This document shows, piece by piece, positions 23,411-33,323 of a stretch of DNA of 64,000 nt. A program made the position numbers and the translations under genes. The notes under the pieces are model-generated. The model searched no databases. It saw nothing but the letters and a program-made list of their open reading frames with translations, and had not been told where the DNA came from. Source of the DNA: Paulownia fortunei (taxonomy: Eukaryota > Streptophyta > Magnoliopsida > Lamiales > Paulowniaceae); NCBI GenBank assembly GCA_019321725.1, contig CM033122.1, positions 13,666,274 to 13,730,273 on the forward strand. Reading direction: 5' to 3'. Position 1 is the first letter of the stretch. Every line of letters starts with the position of its first letter.

Positions 23411-25910
23411 CATAGGGGCTAATCACATCCACTATCTCAATTATGACATGTCTCTCACTCGTGTCAACCACATCAATAGGCCTTGCCCTTCGCCTCCTTA
23501 ACTGTGATCGCAAGGAGTGGCTCTATTGTTAAATTACTAGCAAGGGTCAGGATTCATGGCTCCAACATATTAGTGACCTAAGTGACATGACCAAACTCCC
23601 AAAGCAACTACTGATAATTGCGAATGATGTTATCATACACACTCAGGGTGTGTTATAAGATGGCCTCCTCACAAGCAAGTGAGGACTAGAAAACGATAAC
23701 AACCTTCTCCTCAATGTCATCAATGAAATATTTTCAGCCTTTAGAGTCTAGAAACTTCCTCCCCATCACCTCTTGCGCTTATACTTCTCCTTCACCACTT
23801 ATAGTTGGCTGACAACTTCTTATTCTCCTCTAATAAACTCTTAACTCTTTCTTTAAGCGAGCCACCTCCTCTGAACTCTTCTTCTCCATAGCTTCAAAGA
23901 AGTTGGAAGCCTACTTATAGATCTCAACCAACTGGCTTAATATGGTCGCCAACATAACACAATGAAAATGAGAAAGAAGAGTCAATAGGGCAACAGATGA
24001 TGGTAAAGTAGCTGAAGGAAAAAAGATTAAGTAAATAGACTAAACAAGAGGATGGTGATAGGAGCTCACCCTAGCAAACTCCCCTACGAGCATCTCAACA
24101 ATGGACATATTAGACTTGTACTAAACCTGTCAATATTATACTAACTCACAAGATAATATGTCTTGTTCCACCCCAGGGCAAGATCATTCTCATCCCAAAA
24201 TGACTTCACTCCTTACGCGTGGTTCACCTTATAGGTGAAAAACCCTTTCCCCATTCCATGACGAGGAGCAAAAACAAAAGAACTTTCTTGAGATCTCTTG
24301 TTGTTGACCTCTACTAGAACCTCTACTGACTTACCCCAATCACTGCTAAAAGTGTCACTCAATGATAACCTAAGGTCCCCACCTATATGGGGGGAAAGGA
24401 TGGCCTACTGCCATCCCCACTTCTACTGCCACTCCTGCCTACCTTATTCCTACACGCCTTAGCCCTGGTAGGAGGAGCACCCCTCCTACTAGGGGCACGT
24501 GAAGGGCCCAAACTTGACTCCATGAACATGCAAGGGCAGCAGATTCAAGCTTCTTACCTACAAACAAAACAACCAACAAAAACAACTGCATTAGATGTAA
24601 ATAAGAAAATAAAGAAATAATAAATGCTTAAGTATTATAAGGATCCGACCAAGTAAAGGTAAAATAGAGAGGTGCAAGAAAAAAACTAAGTATGTCATAT
24701 ACATCACAAAAAAGGAAAAATCATGTACTAATGGAAAATAAGCACCCAACATCAAACAAGGTCTCAAATAGCCCTGTTGCATTAAACTATAGCTGAGGTC
24801 ATGATGCACTTGCAAGGGTGAATCTTCAAAGCAGAACTGCTCCACTGTAACAAAAAACCCCAACCACTATCTCGTACATAAAAAAAATCTTTCTTTTTAG
24901 GGTCCTCATAAGAAGGAACACATACCTAAGAACTTACACCCCCAATCTGGAATAGAAGAAAAGTATGACTTATTAGGAACTTTTCACACCTGAAATAAAG
25001 TATAAAAACCATCTAAGGTCATGGGGAGGCCAAGTTCTCCTAACGAATTATAGAAGCCCTCAAAGAACATTATAGAATTCAGAGTGAGTTGGTTGAGGCA
25101 AAGCATGACACTACAAACTATCTTAGCAAGTAGGGGCTTAGGAGGAGTAGTTAAACCACATAAACAGTAAAGTTTCCACTCGGAGGAGCCAAAATCTTTT
25201 GGCCAACAACAGGAAGGACAAACGTTTAGCAAGATGACAATGTTTTTTGTGAAACATATTAAAATCCCCAATACTCAAACATGTGTCACAACCCTTTTCA
25301 TCTATAACACGACTATGATCCATCCTAGATTGTTTGGCCATTTTAGAATCAATTAAGACCCTTGATGATGCATCCCTAACTATAGAGAAAAAGCCTCGAT
25401 CCTCATAAGCGAACATCTCTCAAGGAATTTAGAATTAACAAAGCCACTACTCGGAGGATAATGACTATTAGAACTACAAATAGACCCATGACGACAAGAA
25501 TTATCCCCCACTCAAAACTGCACAAGAAAAAATAAAGTGAAATGATTTACTATATCAAAACTAAGAGTTAGATCAATAAGCGATAACGGTGAGTGGGCCA
25601 AGCCACCAGCTTGACCTGCAAAGGCCGCATCACCTTTTGAGGGGCAACACCACCTAACTCGATTGGGTGACAATGCATAACTCAACAGGGCTGAGCTAAT
25701 GGCTCTGCCTGTATTACAACTGGCACCTATGGCGGTAGCTCAACCTGGACTCAATGGTGGCAACCCCTCGCCACTTCTCCCTAACTCCTAGATTGGTGGA
25801 TTGATTTCCATCATCCAAGTCTTGACTTCTCCCTCTCCTAGCATAACTATGAGTGGTCCTAAGGGTGTTTGACACAATGACTCCAAGAAGAAAAAACAAA
25901 CACAACTAGA
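23411..25910 (-). pseudogene. Antisense ORF region of the Tat element (broken)
   Basis: Tat-group elements often carry an extra gene between pol and the 3' LTR, transcribed opposite to pol; some have a domain described in databases as a putative gypsy-type transposon protein. The minus strand here has decayed coding sequence in that position. 24984-25416 holds two overlapping frames of about 92-95 codons (one contains SSEWKLYCLCGL and FYNSLGELGLPMTLDGFY). About 24160-24330 reads PRHGMGKGFFTYKVN and KSFWDENDLALGWNKTYYLV. A Lys/Glu-rich coiled-coil block (MEKKSSEEVARLKKELR) at about 23840-23900 and a final IDDIEEKVV block near 23720 suggest a nuclear or structural protein tail. Frames shift repeatedly. 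The family match is from memory of the group's layout, so the function is unknown. Confidence 0.55.
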
Positions 25911-25970
25911 TAAAGGATAGCAAAAAGGGAAAAAAATGGAAAAATAAGAAGGGGAGAAAATGAATACACT

Positions 25971-26070
25971 ACTTACCTTGCGAACCTATGATATTTAGAG
26001 AAGTCTTGAGAGGAAAGCTTTTAAGTTTCTAAGTGCCTCTAAGGCCTTTACCTTCAAACCTTATATAGAT
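25971..26070 (-). promoter_or_regulatory. Candidate promoter and leader splice donor of the antisense Tat gene
   Basis: On the minus strand, CTATATAAGG (26059-26068) is a good plant TATA box. About 85-90 bases downstream the sequence CAAGGTAAGT (25971-25980) is a near-consensus splice donor. A pyrimidine-rich run and a possible acceptor follow before the first antisense frame near 25905. This layout fits a short non-coding first exon, a leader intron, then the antisense gene. Confidence 0.45.
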
Positions 26071-26296
26071 ACCAAGATAGGCTAACCCTAAACTCTAAGA
26101 TAACTTACTCTCAACTAACTAGCACCCCCCATGAGTCTTGCCTGAGAGTAGGAGGCTTATGATGGGCCATGATCTATTAGAGGCTCAAAGGCTAAGTCTA
26201 GGTAGTCTATGAGGGAATTGGCCGTACTCTAGAGGTTAAGCACACGAAGTCAGCAATGATGGCCAAGCCCATGGGCTCACTAAGTCAAAGCGGTCT

Positions 26297-26335
26297 ATGC
26301 ACCGCACCACGCCACACCACACCACACCACACCAA
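26297..26335. repeat. CACAC-type pentanucleotide microsatellite
   Basis: An imperfect array (cgccacaccacaccacacc) of the pentamer ACACC. It lies just upstream of the antisense promoter and just before sequence that looks like another LTR. Confidence 0.75.
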
Positions 26336-26339
26336 ATGA

Positions 26340-27000
26340 AAATATAAGGTTTGCAAAATGAAGGGATAGTAAACGTAGCAAAAATTAAAAATTCTCAATA
26401 ATTGAAGTAAAACATACATCGAATGTTTTAAAAACTAATCCGTAATTGATGTAATTTTCAATTTATGTTTTTGGTTATTTGCTTAAATAAATAAATAACT
26501 TAGTTTCACGATTATATATTTCAAGAAATTCGGTTGATAAAGGGTATGAAGAAATTCAAATTCCTCAAGCTCCACACGAACACCTTCGCAAGCTTCTCAC
26601 AAAATCCTTCATTGAATCCTTCCAATGTTTCACCAAGAGCTCCAAGTGTAGCCCCTCCAATGGTATCCACACTTTGAATAAACCCACAAGTATAAACCCT
26701 TGCTAGAGAATTCACACTCTTTGTTTCTATTCTACTTCAAGAGTGAATAACAATTCTTACATCAACAAGTGATTAGAAAATTTGATGATTTTTCCAAAAA
26801 GGAATGGAACCTTTTTGATGGAATGAATTTTCTTATAATAAAAAAATAAAACACAAGAGATGGAGAGGGAGAGAGGATGATGGCCAAAAATTTAAGTGCC
26901 AAACTGAGTAATTGTCGGCCCCCTTTGTGTATTTTTATACATAAGGTGGTCTTTGACCTAATCCCCATTAGGTCTTCAATTTTTGTAAATTATCCAAAAG
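26340..27000 (-). repeat. LTR-like sequence, minus orientation, with TATA box
   Basis: The order of blocks on the minus strand is similar to the R/U5 part of Copia LTRs: a 'cctaatggggattagg' block, TATAAAAAT (26931-26939), a purine-rich leader with 'ccatcctctctccctctcc' polarity, and a 'cattccttttt' hairpin-like block equivalent to 'ttccaccttttgatcatgg' in E. The ends are not defined, so this is placed as a fragment. The frames at 26521-26968 are not coding. Confidence 0.45.
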
Positions 27001-27560
27001 GATATTTCTGTATAGCAAAGTAATTCAAATTAAGGCTTTCGTCGTTAGTCAGTTATTTAGCTAGGCAGTGTATCTACAGTCTAACTATGAAATCTTAATT
27101 TTAATACGGACGTCTAATCCTTTTGCTGCCACAAGGCTGGCTAATTATACATAATAAGCTTGAAGACCCCTGGTTCTGGAAGGCACACAAGTGTGAACAC
27201 GAGCGTGTTTCCTAACTCCAGTCTTTCTAAAGAACAAGGGTTCAAATAAATTCAACCTTGTCATGGCTAGTTAGGGATAGGATTCATAAAGGTGGTAAAG
27301 ATGGCTGCAATAGGTTCTTTTGACCGAGTCCTCATGAGAATCAGTGGTTGATCATGATTCATCAGTTGCAATTTTCCTAGCAGCTATCTATTTTAGTTCA
27401 TAGTTAATGATCGAGCTATGATTGCATAGGTAATATTTCAAGTTAGAGAATCATATATGAAAAATGGAAAGATCCCTCGAATCTAATCATATCATTCAGT
27501 TATATTGATAATTTCAAAAAACTGATGATATATCATAGTATGAGGGTAGTTGGGCAAATT

Positions 27561-27634
27561 GGCTATCGTCATCTAGTGGTTTAGGACATCTCTTTTTCAA
27601 GGAGGTAGCGAAGATTCGAATTCCCCTAGGTGTA
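27561..27634 (+). pseudogene. trnE: Plastid-type trnE(UUC) copy, decayed
   Basis: The segment 'atctagtggtttaggacatc', the anticodon loop with TTC at 27596-27598, 'aaggaggtagcg' and the T-arm 'gattcgaattcccct' follow plastid tRNA-Glu in order. Substitutions and a small insertion in the acceptor stem (ggctatcgtc against gcccccatcg) break the 5' pairing. No CCA is encoded, as expected for plant organelles. It is plastid DNA moved to the nucleus and should not make a functional tRNA. Confidence 0.85.
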
Positions 27635-27737
27635 GGGTATTACAAAAGAAAGTTGATCATAGATTACCAATAAACTTAAAACTGATTCTTCCGAGGTCTA
27701 TACCTATGCACAAAACTTTATATCAAATTATTTTTTC

Positions 27738-27850
27738 TCAAGCTGTATGAGGAGAAAACTTCTAATATGGTTCTAAGGAAGTATTGTTCATCTACATCTA
27801 TCTGAATCAACCATCTATCGAATCATTGCAAATGATGTTCACTCCCAAAG
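27738..27850 (+). pseudogene. rps16: Plastid rps16 fragment: group II intron end and start of exon 2
   Basis: 27738-27778 reads like domain V of a plastid group II intron ('agctgtatgaggagaaaac', then 'atggttct'). About 30-70 bases later the plus strand encodes IYRIIANDVHSQR (about 27811-27850), close to the start of rps16 exon 2, which codes for a small-subunit ribosomal protein of the plastid. After this the match is lost. The tRNA-Glu copy lies only about 100 bases upstream, an arrangement not usual in plastid genomes, so the pieces were joined after or during transfer. Confidence 0.7.
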
Positions 27851-29622
27851 AGCTATAGGCAAAGTTCTCCTAGAGTTGGAGGCACAAGTCGCTACTTCTT
27901 TAGAAATTAGGAATTCGATCAAATCCGTAGGAATCAATAGAAAAGACATATCCCTTATGAAGGCATGAACTATTGAACTTGCTTGTTAGGAGTCTGTTGT
28001 TTCCTATGTTGTCTTTGTTAACGATTGAATGATCTCACAAGCACTAGGATCTAGATCTATCTTATTGAGAGACTTTTAGACTTTGAAATGTCAAGTGGCA
28101 AGGTATGGTTGGGCATGGCCGCAAAACCATATGATAATATAGAGTAGGCTAAGCTTGGAGATGAACTTCTTAATTTTTTATTCAATACATGCAATTTCCT
28201 TCTCTTTTGTACTTCACTTCTAGTAAGTCTCGTCGGGTTTCTAGCAATACCAGGCATATAATTGATTCTTTAAATTGCTTGGGTTGAGCAACTACTACAC
28301 CTATTGTTATTGAATGGCCATAGCCAACATAACTCTCGAATTGCATTTTCGATGTGGATAAATTCTTCATTGACAGAAAAAAAAAGTTGAAAAGAAAAAC
28401 CTAGAAGTTTTCTAGGATTGAGAAGGCAGATAAAAGATCAGAGGCTAAAACTAGGCGAGTAGTAAATAGAGATGAGTTCAGTCACACTGATGGGAGAGTG
28501 AAAGTGGGAGTCCTCTTTCACTTAATTAATAATGCCTAGGGCCAAGCACTTACTGGCTAATGAACAAGCAAGAATAAAAACCTCCACCGTCTTTGTGTTG
28601 GGTTTGATTTCTTATGCAATTAGGAGTAAGAGGTGCTAGTAGGAATTCCAATTATAAACATATATCAATCTTTCAAAAATCTTTTTTTCATCATGTGGTT
28701 GTCTAATCCCATTGGATTAGGTGTCAGTGGAAAGAAATTCTCTCATTCTCAGATAAGGCAAAAGATTAAGGAACATGCAATACCTAAATTACAAAGCAAA
28801 AGAGGTCAACTCAGTAGAGACTTAAACGTAGAATCGATATTGAACACAAGAATTGACATTTGATGTTCAATAAACGTCAAAGCTAGGTGCATGGAGCTTA
28901 GTTTACCATCTCTGTACTTTTAGAGAAAGAGCATGAAGCTTCATATGTAATGATAGTCGAGGTGTTTACAGACCAAAGCAAGTGCTGAGTAGAAATCACT
29001 ATTATTCAACCGTTAATGCCTTCCCCTAGTAGCGCTATTCAAACCAATCCACCCAAGGTAAGAAAATAGCAATCGGATTTCACTATGGCTTCCCCCCCCC
29101 CCCACACACACACACAAAAGAAAAAAATGCTTTAAGGCACAGCATTTGACTGGACATCTAGAGGTAAAGATTTTGGTGCTAGCCAGTAGAGTGATACCAA
29201 ATCAAGCTGAGGGAGTTGTTTTCCAATAGTAGGAACTTTGTTTCTTAGTTGTAAGGTCTATAAACCCATAGAGGGTAGGGTTAACAACCACTCAACCATC
29301 TCTCTGAAAGATGATTTTTATTTTATTCCTCTGAATAGAACATGGCCATAAGGGATGGGTACCACTACTATTTGTAGAAAAATCTTAGGTGTGAATCTAC
29401 TAATCGATTTATCTATCCGTATAAAGAATCCAACATGCCCTCATTGAAATTACAAGTTAGATATCTGATTATCCAAGTAGTAATGATAGTATCTTCTACC
29501 TGAATCAATGGCTTACTTTTTCTAAGTAATGGGGAAGAAGATCAAGTTATCGCTGAGTCTTCTATCTAAGACCTCCTTAATGAGAGGATGCCTGAAAGCT
29601 ACTGTACCAATAAGTAAAATAG
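27851..29622. other. Probable organelle-derived sequence, not resolved
   Basis: This lies between the rps16 and ycf1 pieces and has higher GC content than the retroelement DNA around it. I could not match it confidently to a named gene. Minus-strand frames at 28057-28370 (one contains GYGHSITIGVVVAQPKQFKES) and a plus frame at 28633-28863 look like decayed coding fragments. A homopolymer-microsatellite (C)n(AC)n lies at about 29091-29116. By context I infer plastid or mitochondrial origin. Confidence 0.4.
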
Positions 29623-29760
29623 CGGAACCATAATAAAAAAAGTGTTTATGATTATTCCAAAAGAAATAAAACAAAAGATATGGTAGAGCTAGGATAATTA
29701 TTGTATGAGGTCTACCCAATGCTAGATGCAGAGACGTATAATAGAGGTCAAAACCATGTT
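29623..29760 (-). pseudogene. ycf1: Plastid ycf1 (Tic214) N-terminal fragment
   Basis: ycf1 encodes a large protein of the plastid envelope import machinery. The minus strand reads [14 protein letters not shown] and then [20 protein letters not shown] up to YGS at about 29623. This is a very close match to the conserved N-terminal membrane region of ycf1, roughly residues 80-120. After YGS the frame continues into unrelated sequence, so the plastid segment ends there. Upstream, beyond 29745, the match decays. Only about 45 of some 1,800 residues are present, a fragment carried by plastid-to-nucleus transfer. Confidence 0.88.
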
Positions 29761-30089
29761 ATTGTAGCTTATCTTTCTTCCTCGGCCTGATACTGGTGGA
29801 AGATGAATAAAACTCATTTTCACTGGAAAAAAAAGAAGAAGATTTGATTTTACCATGTACTCACTGCTCCATGAGTGTTTTTTTCCCATCCCCATTGCTC
29901 ATTCTCAAGGAATTTCTCTCTTAAGAGCATCTCACTAATAATCTTACACAATAAACCCTTAGGAGAAGGGAAAAACAAAAGGGACAAGAAGTAGGAAAAA
30001 TGGAGGTTTTGGTGTTGCTCATATTTTACAAGAGATGATTACAACTGATTTGGCATTAAACCAAAAAACAAGATAACTGAGGTCTGCAA
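29761..30089. other. No recognised feature
   Basis: AT-rich sequence between the ycf1 fragment and LTR J. I see no gene, repeat or regulatory structure. It may continue the organelle-derived segment. Confidence 0.3.
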
Positions 30090-31008
30090 TCTTAATTGAT
30101 GTAACCATTTAATAATGAGGAAGTACCTAATAATGCATCTTGACTACCTAGTCTTAGGTGAATAGCAAGTGAACCTTTTATGCTACGAGTACCATACAAA
30201 TACAATCATTCCATCAATTAATCTCCCAATTAAGTATAGGGCATATATTATTAGTCGAAAACTTATTATGGCATAATAATTATGATTCCATTTCAATTCA
30301 CATTGATCCTTTGATAAATTACTTGAAAATCCCATGTCTAGTAGTCATTATGCTTTAGCTAAGGTGTTCAAGATCAAGAACTATGAAAATATAGGATATT
30401 CACTTATCAGATAGGTGATAGATCTTTTGTTAGCCACTCATTGACTTCCATACACGAAGATCATACACCCAACATAAACCTCTTATTATTATCATGCAAT
30501 CGGGAAATACATCAAAGTGCACAATGTCATGTACTAGGCCACCATGGTGCCTCAAGTCTAAGGACTAGTTAATGCTCTATCATAATAAGAAAATTCTCAT
30601 TTGATGAATAATATTCCCAATTAAGAATTTCCCATTAGCCGTTTGGTGTACTTATTCCCTAACAAGTACCCACACACATGCACCAGCGTCTCTATGCTAT
30701 TGTTTATGAAATGAGACATTCCCTTTCGAGTATGCATTATGTGTGCGAGTCTATCAGGCTTATCAATGTCCCATCGCAATAAACCCTAACTCGGAACAAG
30801 TTTAAGATCAAGTCATAGAGGCATGTTCTTTGATCGCCATCATATGCGGGAACATGCCCTCATAGCTATTTATGATATTGAGACTCTATCTAATTGACAG
30901 GACAATTGAAATAAAGAAAATGCCTATTTTATTTAATAAACATCATGAATTATTTTTACAAAAGTACAAAAGCTCATCAATAACTGGCTCGTGATCACTA
31001 CTCTAACA
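30090..31008 (-). repeat. Copia-type LTR J (truncated), minus orientation
   Basis: On the minus strand it starts TGTTAGAGTAGTG at 31008 and is colinear with the first half of LTRs E, H, A and B. It includes the 'gcatgttccttgatcgcc' equivalent, the 'ttattccctaacaagtacc' block and the 'accatggtgcctcaagtc' block. It ends near 30090 at the 'gcatcttgactacctagtc' block, at about the same LTR position as H (17390). The LTR 3' half is missing. Confidence 0.75.
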
Positions 31009-31215
31009 GAAAATCCTCCAACCCATGACTATAAATACCCCCATTCCTCATTGTGTCAAGGTACGCGATTATTACACACTTTACTGCCCTCTACTTCATC
31101 ACTTACTATTCTCTTTGCTCTAGTTCTGACTTGAGTGTCGGAGGATTTTTGATAGAAAAACTCCGGTGCCTTAACGACTTGTTGTAACACGAGCAGTGAC
31201 CAACATAACAGTTAA
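31009..31215 (+). repeat. LTR-like R/U5 fragment with TATA box, possibly Tat type
   Basis: Directly right of LTR J lies 'ccatgactataaataccccc', with TATAAATA at 31030-31037. About 100 bases further comes 'gacttgagtgtcggagga' and a 'ccttaacgacttgttgtaac' end. This resembles the promoter and U5 of Tat-group LTRs, in which a 'ttgagcgtcggagg' phrase is common. Its primer-binding site is not recognisable. LTR J probably inserted into or truncated it. Confidence 0.4.
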
Positions 31216-31260
31216 CATCTAGTAAGGAGTTCAAAAAATAGGAGTGATACCATGTTAGTC

Positions 31261-31590
31261 TTAATTATGGTCACTTTTTGAGCTTCCTCTCTCATGCTTC
31301 TTGCCCTTCTTTCCATGTTTGGGCAGGGCATTGTGTTCGAAATAATCTGAGATGTCTAAATAAACATCTAGATCATTCGTCTTGTAGCTACCACCGAGCT
31401 TGATTAAATTGTTGATGGCTTGGAAGTTAATGTTGACATAGGTGGCAAAGTCTTCTTGATATGGTCGTGCCAAACGTTGAGATCCGACAGGATTCTCATC
31501 CATCTCGCCACGCATTGTGGCTCTTGCCAAAGTTATGATCCTGACTCCATCATCATCCTTATCCTGATTATAGGCACTTGAACCTCCCAA
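31261..31590 (-). CDS. Unrecognised open frame, 109 codons, possibly a host gene fragment
   Basis: An uninterrupted minus-strand frame begins MGGSSAYNQDKDDDG, has a central YVNINFQAINNLIKLGGSYK block and a DLDVYLDISDYFEH block, and ends in a Lys/Arg-rich tail (KHGKKGKKHERGSSK) before TAA. The acidic start and basic tail without membrane segments suggest a soluble nuclear or nucleic-acid-related protein, but I do not recognise a family. Composition is less AT-biased than nearby DNA, unlike the random frames elsewhere. Upstream minus-strand sequence (about 31600-31690) contains another possible coding piece. It could be a host gene exon or a gene fragment picked up by the adjacent retroelement. 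Confidence 0.3.
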   Translation of the reverse strand: MGGSSAYNQDKDDDGVRIITLARATMRGEMDENPVGSQRLARPYQEDFATYVNINFQAINNLIKLGGSYKTNDLDVYLDISDYFEHNALPKHGKKGKKHERGSSKSDHN

Positions 31591-31858
31591 TTTTTGAGTA
31601 TGTTGGATGCTGGCCTGGCGGTAGGTGAGAGTGTTTTTTGCTTCTCAACCATTAGTCAAAGTGGCATCGAGCTTAGTGGGTTCCGGAGCAATGGTTGAGA
31701 GGAGATGAACTAAAAGCTAGCTTTGGTAGGAAAACAAAAACACCCAAATAAAAAATAAAATAATAGTTGAGCTATTTCTTTGCAAAATTGTGAACCTAGA
31801 TATTCAATACAAGCCAGTAACAGACGACTTGGATACTATTCGAAGGATCAAACACTTA

Positions 31859-32514
31859 GGTCCTATTTGGTTTCATTTTTGTTTTCAATTTTCAATTTTC
31901 GCATCTTCATATGTGTTTATGCTTTGTTATTTAATTTTTATGTAGAAATGAAAATATGATAGAATTAGTGATGTCGAAATGTTAACTTGTAAGATTGAAT
32001 CTGATACTTAATGTAAGATTGCTAATTTATGATTCCCAGTATTTTCTTTGTGTCACAACATAATATTGAGATGAAAATTATCATTTAATTTGTTGTGGGT
32101 TCTATTACTTTCTTCATATCACTTTAGTCCAATTATGTTGGAATGAAAAATTATAATTTAATTTATTGTGGGTTCTATTACTTTTTTTATATTCCTTTAG
32201 TCTAATTATAATGGAATAAAAAATTATTATCTAATTAATTGTGGGTCTCATTATCTTATGATAATAGAAAGAGAAATTATTATTAAATTATTTAGTGAAT
32301 TTTAGTTATTTTTAAATTAATGAAATGTCATATCACACATTAATGATGTGGATCCTGAAAAAATGGTTGTATTAGATTTTAAATCACGACTATAAGTATA
32401 GAAGATAAAGTAAATGATATTTTTGTTGAAAACGAATTTAGCAAATACATTTTAGTGATTTCAATAGTAGAGAAAGACAAATATAAAAAATAAAAAATAA
32501 AATCAAACAGGACC
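31859..32514. mobile_element. MITE with ~30-bp terminal inverted repeats and TTA target duplication
   Basis: The ends GGTCCTATTTGGTTTCA (31859) and, at the right, the reverse of GGTCCTGTTTGATTTTA (ending 32514) are inverted repeats with further T-rich similarity inside. Both flanks carry TTA (31856-31858 and 32515-32517), the PIF/Harbinger type of target site. The 656-bp element has no coding capacity. Its middle holds about 2.6 units of a 72-bp tandem repeat (32071-32262), each with a 'tgtgggttctatta'-type core. Confidence 0.75.
32071..32262. repeat. 72-bp tandem repeat inside the MITE
   Basis: Units start at about 32071, 32143 and 32215, each with 'gaatgaaaaattat', a 'ttgtgggttctattactt' core and a 'tttagtccaattat' end. 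The third unit is partial. Confidence 0.65.
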
Positions 32515-32517
32515 TTA

Positions 32518-33323
32518 AAGTTAAATGGCACATTTTCTTTCTTACTGACCAATGCAAGAATTTCTTTAATTGTTTCCATTGTTAGAAAACGAAACAAAGA
32601 AAATCTTAAGCCTCAATGGCACATGGATGAGCATGAACTTTAGTGCAAACACTTTCCTTCACATATTGTTTTAAGCCATTCCTATTCCCAAGCCAATATG
32701 CATGTTTTAAGTCTTCATTTCCAAAAAAGAAAAAAACCTTGTAGTTAGGGATTGAACAAGATTAATAGTTTGCGAGTGAAAGAGATAATTCAACTAGGAG
32801 AATTTATTTATTTTAAGGTGATAAATTTCGAGTTTTATTTATTTTATATAAAAAAATTAAGAATATTCTGAAGAAGACTGTCCTATCCACCCCTAACTCT
32901 GTGTGCTTGAAATACCAGCAATTCCGTTGCATCATGCTCTTTAAGAATCTTGTCCATGTTAGAAAAACTTCAAAATCCACTTAAAGTAACATTCAATTTC
33001 ACTTTTCATATTTTACATTTCAAAGTGGTGTGTTAGAATTCTACTTCCAACGTACATTATCGAGTTTTTAGTATAGAGTGATGAGAAGAGTTGTTGCATT
33101 CGTAGAGAATGTGTTTGCAAATACTGAAACATGTAGACCACCCAACTATATTTGACCTAACAAGAGGTGATTGTGTGATTAAAAACTTAAAACAAACTAT
33201 CAACTAAGTAAAAATCAAAATCAAGGAATGGAGGGGATAGATTCAAGAAAGAGAAGAATCAAGGCCATGTATCACCATTTTACTTCATTATGATTTTCAT
33301 AGGTTCATGCTCAGGATTATGAC
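32518..33323. other. No recognised gene; target of element F
   Basis: AT-rich DNA with no convincing frame. The last 34 bases (33290-33323) resemble the 33 bases right of element F (39568-39600). The pre-insertion site therefore held a short near-tandem repeat, or this duplication is wider than a normal target duplication. Confidence 0.35.

Noticed and set aside
24387..24620. A plus-strand frame starting MGGKDGLLPSPLLLPLLP
   Set aside because: It is the mirror of the antisense Tat reading; the low-complexity Leu/Pro stretch comes from the opposite strand's Gly/Arg/Ser-rich part.
27561..27634. A functional nuclear tRNA-Glu gene
   Set aside because: The sequence is of plastid type, its acceptor stem is broken and other plastid pieces lie beside it, so it is a transferred copy.
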